A stretch of 64,000 nucleotides of DNA from [Muricauda] lutisoli (nom. illeg.) (lineage in GTDB: Bacteria > Bacteroidota > Bacteroidia > Flavobacteriales > Flavobacteriaceae): assembly GCF_017313105.1 (NCBI RefSeq), contig NZ_JAFLND010000001.1:124001-188000 (forward strand), in the 5' to 3' direction. Both the position numbers and the translations under genes were made by a program. Below the pieces are notes generated by a model. The model saw only the letters and a program-made list of their open reading frames with translations, did not search any database and was not told the DNA's origin. Position 1 is the stretch's first letter. Every line of letters starts with the position of its first letter. This document shows, one piece after another, positions 44,424 through 52,540 of this stretch.

Positions 44424-45983
44424 ATGTTAAAAACACAAGTTCTTTTTCGAATAAAAATGCTTGGATATAAAATCCTCTTCATAACCATAGTGTCTTTTTT
44501 AGTGGTAACGGTTTCTTGTTCAAAAGAAAATCTTGAAGATACACCGCCCGTAGTAAGTGAGCCTAACCCTGACTCCGAACCGAATCCTGAACCAGAGCCC
44601 AATCCGGCCCCTGTATACACTGTGGATAATATTACGGATACCTATTTTGGTATCGCTGGTGAGGAAAATGCCTCGCAGTGGGGACCTTATAATGTGCATG
44701 ATCCATCAGTGATAAAAGTGGGGGAAACCTATTATTGCTACAATACCGATGTTTCATTTGGTTCTGAGGTTCGTCCGGGAATCCAAATTAGAAAATCCCA
44801 AGATTTGATCAATTGGGAGTTTTTAGGGTGGGCTTTCAATGGCCTGCCATCTAAAGGTAGTTCCTATATTCAGAGTCAAGGCGCGGAACCTTTTAATTCC
44901 TTATGGGCTCCATTTGTTATGCAAGTTGGTAATGAATTCCGTTTGTACTATTCGCTCTCTTCAGATGTCGGAAGACTGAGTGCTATTGGCTTGGCAACTT
45001 CAAGTTCACCGGAAGGTCCATGGATTGAAAAAGATTTGGTTGTTACTTCTGCTGCCGACGGTACCGTTCAGACCAACGCAATTGACCCCTCCGTTGTCGT
45101 GACCCCAAATGGCGAACAATGGTTTTATTACGGATCCGCCTACGATGGTATCTATAAATTAAGATTAGATCCAGCTACAGGTTTGGCCGTGGTAAATGGA
45201 GATAAGGGTGTTAGGGTAGCGCAAAGGGGATTTACAAATGGAACGGTAAACGGAAATATCGAAGCTCCCGAGGTAATTTACAATGAAAACCAAGGCATGT
45301 ACTATATGTTTATTGCCTATGATTGGTTAGAAACCAAATATAATGTAAGGGTTGGAAGGAGTGTGAATCCAGAGGGTCCTTTTTTGGACATAAATGGACT
45401 TGACATTAATACCGAGGCGGATAATGCTCCGATGATTTTGGCACCTTATAAATTTAAAGACCACTCAGGTTGGCAAGGGGTATCGCATCCCGGTGTCTTT
45501 AAAGATGGAAACGGCCAATATTATATGGCGCATCAAGGACGGCCTGGGGAAAACCGTTTTTTTATGGTCCTTCATGTTCGTAAAATTCATTGGACGGAAA
45601 ATGGTTGGCCGGTAGTTTCACCAGAGCGATATGCTAATGTGGTCCAAACTGAAATTTCAGAACCAGATTTAGTAGGTAATTACGAACAAATTTTATTTGG
45701 ATATCGAGTGGTTCCCGGCTACGCAGACGAACAAACCTCGGCAGATTTTCAATTTTCGGTGAATTTGGAGTTAATGGCAGATGGGACGATTAACGGAGAA
45801 GCCATAAATACATGGACTTATGAGGCTCCATGGCTGACGATAAGTCTAGATAACGGGGAAACAAATTACAAACTTTATGTTGAACGTGGCCGTGATTGGG
45901 AAAATAGGATTGAATCCACAATTTTGTTCAGCGGACTGGATGGAAACGGTACGGCGATTTGGGGTAAAAAAATAATGGATTGA
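44424..45983 (+). CDS. GH43 endo-arabinanase-like lipoprotein
   Basis: A 519-residue lipoprotein (lipobox TVSCS) with a Pro-rich linker (repeated EPNP) and a five-bladed GH43 propeller. The catalytic acids fit Asp in VHDPSVIKVG, Asp in NAIDPSVVV and Glu in IEAPEVIYN. A C-terminal beta-sandwich (about 405-519) follows, as in extracellular arabinan endo-1,5-alpha-L-arabinosidases (GH43_4/5). The start could also be the ATG at 44457. It would cut arabinan at the cell surface. Confidence 0.9.
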   Translation: MLKTQVLFRIKMLGYKILFITIVSFLVVTVSCSKENLEDTPPVVSEPNPDSEPNPEPEPNPAPVYTVDNITDTYFGIAGEENASQWGPYNVHDPSVIKVGETYYCYNTDVSFGSEVRPGIQIRKSQDLINWEFLGWAFNGLPSKGSSYIQSQGAEPFNSLWAPFVMQVGNEFRLYYSLSSDVGRLSAIGLATSSSPEGPWIEKDLVVTSAADGTVQTNAIDPSVVVTPNGEQWFYYGSAYDGIYKLRLDPATGLAVVNGDKGVRVAQRGFTNGTVNGNIEAPEVIYNENQGMYYMFIAYDWLETKYNVRVGRSVNPEGPFLDINGLDINTEADNAPMILAPYKFKDHSGWQGVSHPGVFKDGNGQYYMAHQGRPGENRFFMVLHVRKIHWTENGWPVVSPERYANVVQTEISEPDLVGNYEQILFGYRVVPGYADEQTSADFQFSVNLELMADGTINGEAINTWTYEAPWLTISLDNGETNYKLYVERGRDWENRIESTILFSGLDGNGTAIWGKKIMD

Positions 45984-46330
45984 TGAAGCAAATAAATATA
46001 GGTTATTCGAATGTGGTAATGGTTTACAGTTAAGGCCAATATGCTGAGTACACTAAAGAAACTCAAATTGAACCTAACCCAATTCTGCACTGACTTAAGA
46101 TAAATAGGGAAGTTGAAATGACTCAATACTGTGCGCGAAAAAATAGGAGGTACTAAGAGAATAATGCGCAATCCACTAAAGTCTTCAAATAGGTAACCTA
46201 AAATGCCACTAAAATCCAGTCTGAAAAAGAGGGCCAAATATAAAATATGATTTGTATAAATATCAGGTAATCAACAACATAGGTATTTTTGAATACTATT
46301 AAATAATATGAGGAAATATTTTTTTTGTTT
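45984..46330. other. Noncoding stretch between GH43 and GH51 genes
   Basis: About 350 bases with no supported gene. A 120-residue frame on the minus strand overlaps the end of the GH43 gene, lacks any recognisable domain and is not called. The following 150 bases carry several dyads and the control region of the GH51 gene. Confidence 0.6.
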
Positions 46331-46350
46331 TAACGAGAAAACTTTCGTTA
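46331..46350. promoter_or_regulatory. Dyad TAACGA...TCGTTA
   Basis: TAACGA and TCGTTA are perfect 6-base arms around 8 bases (TAACGAGAAAACTTTCGTTA). On the minus strand it reads TAACGAAAGTTTTC just after the operator-like motif, much like TAACGAAAAGTTTGC next to the same motif at susC. Confidence 0.45.
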
Positions 46351-46356
46351 TTTTAT

Positions 46357-46375
46357 AAATGTAAAAAAAACACTT
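46357..46375. promoter_or_regulatory. Candidate AraR operator upstream of GH51
   Basis: AAATGTA-N5-AACACTT, the exact reverse complement of the susC motif AAGTGTT-N5-TACATTT at all 14 non-spacer positions. It lies about 105 bases before the GH51 start. Confidence 0.6.
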
Positions 46376-46409
46376 ATAAGATTTTTACGTAGCGTAAAGT
46401 CAATCTTAT
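46376..46409. promoter_or_regulatory. Long stem-loop in the GH51 leader region
   Basis: ATAAGATT pairs with AATCTTAT, and inside it TTTACG pairs with CGTAAA around a TAG loop, with a 3-base bulge (GTC) on the right side. This gives a 14-base-pair hairpin directly next to the operator-like motif. It could be an operator dyad or an RNA structure. Confidence 0.45.
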
Positions 46410-46437
46410 TTGGGTTAGTTTAAGTTTAGTAATTTTT

Positions 46438-46468
46438 AAAGACCACGATTTTGGTCGTGGTCTTTTTT
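46438..46468 (+). terminator. Terminator-like hairpin 6 bases before the GH51 ATG
   Basis: AAAGACCACGA (46438-46448) pairs perfectly with TCGTGGTCTTT (46455-46465) around TTTTGG, and a run of six T (46463-46468) follows. It has the form of an intrinsic terminator but ends just before the possible start codons (46475, 46481). With no gene close upstream, it may be an attenuator or a 5'-end stabilising hairpin. A possible -33 (TTTG, 46409-46412) and -7 (TAATTTTT, 46430-46437) lie just upstream. Confidence 0.6.
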
Positions 46469-46480
46469 AAACAAATGCAC

Positions 46481-48028
46481 ATGAAATTTTTTAACTATTC
46501 TACGGTCTTATTGGCCTTTTTGTGTTCGGTAGCTGTTTCTGCACAAGAACCTGTTCAAGTAACTGTAACGGAAGATACGGATGCCCCTGTAATAAGTAAA
46601 CATATTTACGGACATTTTTCCGAACACCTGGGAAGATGTATCTATGGTGGACTCTACGTTGGAGAGGAAAGTATGGTTCCCAATACGGCCGGGGTAAGAA
46701 ATGATATTATTGAAGCCCTGAAGGAGCTTAAGATCCCAAACTTAAGATGGCCTGGAGGTTGTTTTGCGGATACTTATCACTGGAAAGATGGAGTGGGTCC
46801 CAAAGATGAAAGACCAACTATGGTTAACAGATGGTGGGGAGGTGTTACGGAAGATAACAGTTTTGGTACGCATGACTTTCTAAACCTCTGTGAAACCCTA
46901 AATGCTGAACCTTACCTGGCCGCCAACGTGGGAAGCAGTACCGTTAAAGAATTTACTGAATATGTGGAGTATGTACTTCACCAAGGAGGTAGCCCTATGG
47001 CCGAATGGCGTAAGGAAAATGGTAGGGAAGAACCTTGGGATGTGAAATATTGGGGCGTAGGAAACGAAATGTGGGGATGCGGTGGAAATATGACCGCAGA
47101 GCATTATGCGGATGTATATCGTCAGTATGCAACATTTATGACGGATTGGACCAATAGTGATGGTTTGTTCCGTATCGCATCTGGTGCCAATGTTGATGAT
47201 TATCACTGGACCGAGGTTTTGATGAGGGATGTTCCAAAGCATTTGATTGAAGGCGTTGCATTGCACTCCTATTCTTTTGTGGAATGGAATGAAAAAGGGT
47301 CCTCTATAGACTACAGTGAAGAGCAGTATTTTTCTACCATGAAAACCGCCCTTAAAATGGACACCTTGGTTACAAAGCATTCTGCTATAATGGATAAGTA
47401 CGATCCTAACAACACTATAGCGTTGGTTGTAGATGAGTGGGGTGGTTGGTACGACGTAATGGAAGGAACGAATCCTGGATTTCTCTATCAGCAAAATACC
47501 ATGCGCGACGCTATGATAGCTGGAACGAGCCTCAATATCTTCAATAATCACGCAAGAAGGGTGAAAATGGCCAACCTGGCACAAACCGTCAATGTATTGC
47601 AAGCCGTTGTTTTAACCGAAGACGAGAAGATGTTGCTTACGCCAACTTACCATGTTTTGAAGATGTACAACGTGCATCAAGATGCCAAATTACTTCCAGT
47701 TAACTTTGATTCTCCAACCTATAATTTCGAAGGAGAGGAACTACCGGCGATTTCAATATCGGCATCTAAAACCGATGCCGGTGAAGTCAATGTTTCCATG
47801 GTAAATATTGATGCTCACAAATCACATACAGTGGAAATCAACCTTGGTGATATGGATGTCAAAGATTTTTCGGGTACCATTTTATCCTCTGAAGATTTAC
47901 AGGACCATAACACCTTTGATCAACCCGAAAAAATCACACCAAAAGAGCTGAAAAAAGTAAAGTACCGCAAAGGGGTTTTGGAAGTGGTACTGCCACCATT
48001 TTCCGTTTTGGTGGTAACGGGAAAATAA
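46481..48028 (+). CDS. GH51 alpha-L-arabinofuranosidase, exported
   Basis: A 515-residue retaining alpha-L-arabinofuranosidase of GH51. The acid/base is Glu196 (GVGNEMWG) and the nucleophile Glu319 (VVDEWGGWYD), numbered from the ATG at 46481; an ATG at 46475 is also possible. A signal peptide (ending VSAQ) places it in the periplasm, whereas many GH51 enzymes are cytoplasmic. It should release terminal alpha-L-arabinofuranose from arabino-oligosaccharides. An unusual hairpin precedes the start, and a GH43 gene follows after 19 bases. Confidence 0.94.
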   Translation: MKFFNYSTVLLAFLCSVAVSAQEPVQVTVTEDTDAPVISKHIYGHFSEHLGRCIYGGLYVGEESMVPNTAGVRNDIIEALKELKIPNLRWPGGCFADTYHWKDGVGPKDERPTMVNRWWGGVTEDNSFGTHDFLNLCETLNAEPYLAANVGSSTVKEFTEYVEYVLHQGGSPMAEWRKENGREEPWDVKYWGVGNEMWGCGGNMTAEHYADVYRQYATFMTDWTNSDGLFRIASGANVDDYHWTEVLMRDVPKHLIEGVALHSYSFVEWNEKGSSIDYSEEQYFSTMKTALKMDTLVTKHSAIMDKYDPNNTIALVVDEWGGWYDVMEGTNPGFLYQQNTMRDAMIAGTSLNIFNNHARRVKMANLAQTVNVLQAVVLTEDEKMLLTPTYHVLKMYNVHQDAKLLPVNFDSPTYNFEGEELPAISISASKTDAGEVNVSMVNIDAHKSHTVEINLGDMDVKDFSGTILSSEDLQDHNTFDQPEKITPKELKKVKYRKGVLEVVLPPFSVLVVTGK

Positions 48029-48047
48029 ACTTTAAATTCAATATCAG

Positions 48048-49043
48048 ATGCATATTTCCATCTCATCAAAAACTCTACGAATACTGCTCCTACTTTTATG
48101 TATTACCGTCGGTGCATTTGCTCAATCCGATGTAGTTGTCCACGATCCGGTGGCAATCAAAGAAAAGGGTGTATATCATCTATTTTGTACAGGTAAGGGT
48201 ATATCACATTTTGTTTCGTCGGATATGAAGAATTGGGAGAAACTTGATCCTGTTTTTTCTGAAAAACCATCATGGGCCGATACGGTGGTCCCCGATTTTA
48301 AAAACCATATTTGGGCGCCGGATGTTATTGAGCAAGACGGAAAATATTATCTCTATTACTCGGTTTCGGCCTTTGCGAAGAATACATCAGCAATTGGATT
48401 GACAATCAACAAAACCCTTGACCCCAATTCGGAAGATTATCAATGGAAAGATCAGGGAATCGTAGTTCAATCTGTTCCCAATAGGGATATGTGGAATGCC
48501 ATAGATCCCAATATTGTATTTGATGAAAATGATACACCTTGGATGGCTTTTGGGTCTTTTTGGGATGGCTTGAAGATGGTGAAACTGGATGATTCATTGT
48601 TGAAGATTGCGGAACCACAAGAATGGTACACCATAGCTAGGAGGGAACGAAGCTTTGATTTAGCGGATACCGACCCTGGTGATGCAGCACTGGAAGCTCC
48701 TTTCATCTTTAAAAAGGACGACTATTACTATTTGTTCCTGTCTTGGGACTTATGTTGCCGAGGGGAAGACAGTACCTATAAAGTTGTTGTCGGAAAATCT
48801 AAATCGGTTACTGGACCTTATCTAGATGCTGAGGGTAAAGATTTGGCTAAAGGGGGAGGCACAGTGGTGATTCAAGGAAACAAAAACTGGTACGGTGTAG
48901 GTCACAATAGTGTTTACACTTTTGAAGGTAAAGATTATTTCTTTTCGCATGCCTATGATGCTAACGACAATGGCCGTCCCAAATTAGTGACCAAGAAAAT
49001 AAAATGGGTCAACGGTTGGCCTAAGGTAAAACCGATGAGCTAA
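48048..49043 (+). CDS. GH43 arabinanase or arabinofuranosidase, exported
   Basis: A 331-residue exported single-domain GH43 enzyme (signal peptide ending AFAQ). The catalytic acids fit Asp in VHDPVAIK, Asp in NAIDPNIVF and Glu in LEAPFIFKK. The compact five-bladed form without extra domains fits endo-1,5-alpha-L-arabinanases (subfamily 5 type) acting in the periplasm. Specificity is by analogy. A GH30 gene starts 6 bases after its stop. Confidence 0.92.
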   Translation: MHISISSKTLRILLLLLCITVGAFAQSDVVVHDPVAIKEKGVYHLFCTGKGISHFVSSDMKNWEKLDPVFSEKPSWADTVVPDFKNHIWAPDVIEQDGKYYLYYSVSAFAKNTSAIGLTINKTLDPNSEDYQWKDQGIVVQSVPNRDMWNAIDPNIVFDENDTPWMAFGSFWDGLKMVKLDDSLLKIAEPQEWYTIARRERSFDLADTDPGDAALEAPFIFKKDDYYYLFLSWDLCCRGEDSTYKVVVGKSKSVTGPYLDAEGKDLAKGGGTVVIQGNKNWYGVGHNSVYTFEGKDYFFSHAYDANDNGRPKLVTKKIKWVNGWPKVKPMS

Positions 49044-49049
49044 ATAAGT

Positions 49050-50639
49050 ATGAGTATTCTGGCAAAAAATATATGGAGTAGTATTATCCCGATGTTGTTT
49101 TTGGGGACAAGCCTTGTTTTTGCGCAAGAAGAATACAGGTTGTCCATCAATACGGATATTTCATATCAGACCATAGATAATTTTGGCGCTGCTGCATGCT
49201 GGTTTGGTGAAGGCATTGGAAAGTATTGGCCAACGGCCAAGAAAGAAGAAATTGCCAAATTGCTGTTTAGTAAAGAGAGCGACTCCAGCGGTAACCCTAA
49301 GGGAATAGGACTATCTGCTTGGAGGTTTAATATTGGAGCTGGAACCTTCGAGCAAGGCGAGCAAAGTGGTATCAGCGACTTTAGGAAACGAGTAGAGTGC
49401 TTTCAAAACCCGGATGGAACTTATGACTGGAGCAAGCAATCCGGTTATATGTGGTTGGTTCAAAAAGCAAAGGAATATGGAGTCGAAAAATTGATTGCAT
49501 TTTCCAATTCGCCGCCTGTTCAATTCACTAAAAACGGTTTAGGTTTTAAAACCGAAAAAGATAAAAAGACCAATCTAAAGGAAGATAGGTTTGATGACTT
49601 TGCCGAGTTTTTGGCAACTGTTATTGATCATTTTGAAGGGGAAGGAATTCATTTTGATTATGTGAGTCCTGTAAACGAACCTCAATGGGATTGGTTTGGC
49701 GAAGTAGGTAAGGCCAAACAGGAAGGGTCTCCTTGGAGCAACAAAGACATTTCAAGACTTGCCAAATTGCTTAATGCAAATTTGGCTGATCGCGATTTGG
49801 ACACCAAGATTTTATTGTCCGAGTCGGCCCAACTCAACTTTCTATATGATGGATACGGAACCGCAGCTGAGCAAGTGTCCTCATTGTATTCACCGAAGAG
49901 TTCGTTATATGTTGGGCATTTGAGCCACGTAGCTCCAGTAGTCGCTGGCCATAGTTACTTTACCGATACTCCGGATACTACCATGATCAATATTCGACAA
50001 AAGGTTCAAAATGTGATAAAGTCACATGAAATTGATTTTTGGCAATCCGAATATTCCATGTTGGCCAATGGATTTCGAGAGGGCGAAGAAGGAAAGCGTA
50101 CTGCAATGGATTGTGCATTGTTTTTGGCCAAGGTCATTCATTTTGATTTGACAGTGGCAAATGCCAGTGCATGGCAATTTTGGAACAGTTTAGAACCTGG
50201 TAGCCCTGATTTTGATACCAGATATTATTTCATAGCCCTCGACCCTAACGAAGAACATACGGATGGTGAGTTTTACCCTGTAAAAACATTATGGGCCATG
50301 GGACATTACAGCTATTTCGTAAAACCCGGAATGAAACGCGTCCATGTTTCAAGTGGATCACAGCCCGAAGAGGAGGCCCAAAATTTAATGGTTTCTGCGT
50401 ATTTGGACCCAACTAACGATGCTTTGACCATGATTCTGGTCAACTATTCCGAAGAGGAAGCTAAAGTGGCATTGGAAGGGAAGCAATGGAAAAACTATAA
50501 GTATTACAAGCATTACTTAACAAATGCTGATGAAAATATCAATTTGGATAAACAGGATGAAGGGGCAATGCCCGAACAAATAGAATTGCCTAAAAGGTCC
50601 ATTTCGACTTTGGTACTCCAAAAAACGGATGAACTATGA
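49050..50639 (+). CDS. GH30-family glycosidase, possibly endo-beta-1,6-galactanase
   Basis: A 529-residue exported clan GH-A enzyme (signal peptide ending VFAQ) with the GH30 layout: a (beta/alpha)8 barrel plus a beta-sandwich. The acid/base is Glu210 (SPVNEPQWDW) and the nucleophile Glu334 (WQSEYSML). The motif FGAAACWFGEGIG near the start is typical of the endo-beta-1,6-galactanase branch, which would fit type II arabinogalactan side chains. Its stop overlaps the next start (ATGA), so translation is coupled. Confidence 0.85.
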   Translation: MSILAKNIWSSIIPMLFLGTSLVFAQEEYRLSINTDISYQTIDNFGAAACWFGEGIGKYWPTAKKEEIAKLLFSKESDSSGNPKGIGLSAWRFNIGAGTFEQGEQSGISDFRKRVECFQNPDGTYDWSKQSGYMWLVQKAKEYGVEKLIAFSNSPPVQFTKNGLGFKTEKDKKTNLKEDRFDDFAEFLATVIDHFEGEGIHFDYVSPVNEPQWDWFGEVGKAKQEGSPWSNKDISRLAKLLNANLADRDLDTKILLSESAQLNFLYDGYGTAAEQVSSLYSPKSSLYVGHLSHVAPVVAGHSYFTDTPDTTMINIRQKVQNVIKSHEIDFWQSEYSMLANGFREGEEGKRTAMDCALFLAKVIHFDLTVANASAWQFWNSLEPGSPDFDTRYYFIALDPNEEHTDGEFYPVKTLWAMGHYSYFVKPGMKRVHVSSGSQPEEEAQNLMVSAYLDPTNDALTMILVNYSEEEAKVALEGKQWKNYKYYKHYLTNADENINLDKQDEGAMPEQIELPKRSISTLVLQKTDEL

Positions 50640-52540
50640 AGAAGACAGTACTGGTCATATTCGGTATTTTCTTTGGGGCTGTGCACATGTTCGCACAGGG
50701 TCCAGGTGTTTTGGAGAAAGACTTGAGCGGATACTTGTTTACCTATTTTACAGGTAATAACGTAGAAAACGAATCGATTCATTTTGCAGTGAGTCCGGAT
50801 GGGTTTAATTACTATGCCCTCAATGGGAACGAACCCGTATTGGATTCAAAAAAAATCAGTTCTACAGGAGGAGTACGGGATCCACATATACTAAGGGGCG
50901 AGGACGGAAAAATGTTCTACATGGTTGTTACGGACATGACATCCCATAAAGGATGGGACTCCAATAGGGCCATGGTATTGTTGAAATCAAACGACCTGGT
51001 CAATTGGGAATCCAGTGTAGTGAACATTCAGGAAAGGTTCGATGGACATGAAGATTTGAAACGTGTTTGGGCACCTCAAACCGTTTACGATAAAAGGGCA
51101 GGAAAGTACATGGTGTATTTCTCCATGAAACATGGGAATGAGCCAGATATAATATACTATGCCTACGCCAATGGGGATTTTACGAATTTGGAGAGTGAAC
51201 CAAAGCAATTGTTCTTTCCCAAAAATGGGAAATCCTGTATTGATGGCGATATTGTAGAGAAGGATGGCATCTATCATTTGTTCTATAAGACCGAAGGACA
51301 CGGAAATGGCATAAAGCACGCGACAACTCGGGATTTGACTTCAGGGAATTGGGTAGAGGATGATGATTACAAACAACAGACTACCGAAGCAGTGGAAGGC
51401 TCTTCCATTTTTAAGCTGAACAATACAGATACTTACATTTTGATGTACGATGTGTACATGAAAGGGAGCTACCAATTTACCAGTAGCACCGATTTGAATA
51501 GTTTTGAGATCATAGATGATAAAATATCCATGGATTTTCATCCGCGGCACGGTACCGTTTTGCCCGTTACAAGAACGGAGTTAAAGCGGCTGTTTGGTAA
51601 ATGGGGCAAACCTTCAGCATATCCGGAATTAAAGGGCAATCCAATCTTGGAAGGCTATTATGCCGACCCTGAAATTTTGTATTCCAATAAAACCAATAAA
51701 TTTTATCTGTATCCAACATCCGATGGTTTTACAGGTTGGAGCGGGGATTATTTCAAGACATTTTCTTCGGAAAACCTTATGGATTGGAAAGATGAAGGAA
51801 CAATCTTGGATTTAAAAAAGGATGTGGCCTGGGCAGACAGGAATGCATGGGCACCCTCCGCCATTGAAAAAGTCACCAATGGCGAAACAAAATATTATTA
51901 TTACTTCACCGCGGCCCAAAAAATTGGTGTTGCAGTTTCGGACAATCCGAATGGTCCATTTTTAGATTCCGGCAAGGCATTAATCGATTTTAAACCCAAG
52001 GGGGTTAAAGGCGGACAAGAAATAGATCCGGATGTGTTCACCGATCCCAAAACAGGAAAATCATATCTCTATTGGGGCAATGGCTATATGGCGGTGGCAG
52101 AACTTAACAACGATATGGTCTCCATAAAAAAGGAAACCATTAAAGTATTGACCCCGGATGCTACTTATAGGGAGGGAACAGAGGTTTTTTACAGAAATGG
52201 CATCTATTATTTCTTGTGGAGCGAGGACGATACCCGTAGCCCCGATTATAAGGTCAGGTATGCCATGTCGGATAGCCCAATAGGACCACTAACGATTCCT
52301 GAAGATAACATTGTATTGGAGAAAGCCCCGGAAAAAGGGTTTTATGGAACAGGACATAATTCGGTGATCAATGTTCCGAATACCGATGAATGGCATATCG
52401 TATATCACCGATTTTCGGTGCCAAACGGCATCAATATGGGAGATGCTGCCGGCTATCACCGGGAGGTATGCATGGACCAATTCAATTTTAAACAAACTGG
52501 ACACATAATAAAGGTAAATTTTAATGATCAAGGACAATGA
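50636..52540 (+). CDS. Two-domain GH43 protein
   Basis: A 634-residue exported protein (signal peptide ending MFAQ) with two GH43-like propellers. The first (about 25-310) carries GGVRDPHILRG, an Asp in SCIDGDIVEK and a Glu in AVEGSSIFK. The second (about 325-625) carries EGYYADPEIL, QEIDPDVFTD and a Glu in REGTEVFYRN. The two halves probably have different specificities, such as arabinofuranosidase plus exo-galactosidase or xylosidase; this cannot be decided here. It overlaps its neighbours on both sides by 4 bases. Confidence 0.88.
   Translation: MKKTVLVIFGIFFGAVHMFAQGPGVLEKDLSGYLFTYFTGNNVENESIHFAVSPDGFNYYALNGNEPVLDSKKISSTGGVRDPHILRGEDGKMFYMVVTDMTSHKGWDSNRAMVLLKSNDLVNWESSVVNIQERFDGHEDLKRVWAPQTVYDKRAGKYMVYFSMKHGNEPDIIYYAYANGDFTNLESEPKQLFFPKNGKSCIDGDIVEKDGIYHLFYKTEGHGNGIKHATTRDLTSGNWVEDDDYKQQTTEAVEGSSIFKLNNTDTYILMYDVYMKGSYQFTSSTDLNSFEIIDDKISMDFHPRHGTVLPVTRTELKRLFGKWGKPSAYPELKGNPILEGYYADPEILYSNKTNKFYLYPTSDGFTGWSGDYFKTFSSENLMDWKDEGTILDLKKDVAWADRNAWAPSAIEKVTNGETKYYYYFTAAQKIGVAVSDNPNGPFLDSGKALIDFKPKGVKGGQEIDPDVFTDPKTGKSYLYWGNGYMAVAELNNDMVSIKKETIKVLTPDATYREGTEVFYRNGIYYFLWSEDDTRSPDYKVRYAMSDSPIGPLTIPEDNIVLEKAPEKGFYGTGHNSVINVPNTDEWHIVYHRFSVPNGINMGDAAGYHREVCMDQFNFKQTGHIIKVNFNDQGQ

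Noticed and set aside
45875..46237. A 120-residue minus-strand frame between the GH43 and GH51 genes
   Set aside because: It overlaps the end of the GH43 gene, has no recognisable domain, start context or signal, and its composition looks like a shadow frame.
46451..46480. Upstream TTG start for the exported GH51 gene
   Set aside because: It would translate the terminator-like hairpin; the ATGs at 46475 and 46481 give a proper signal peptide.
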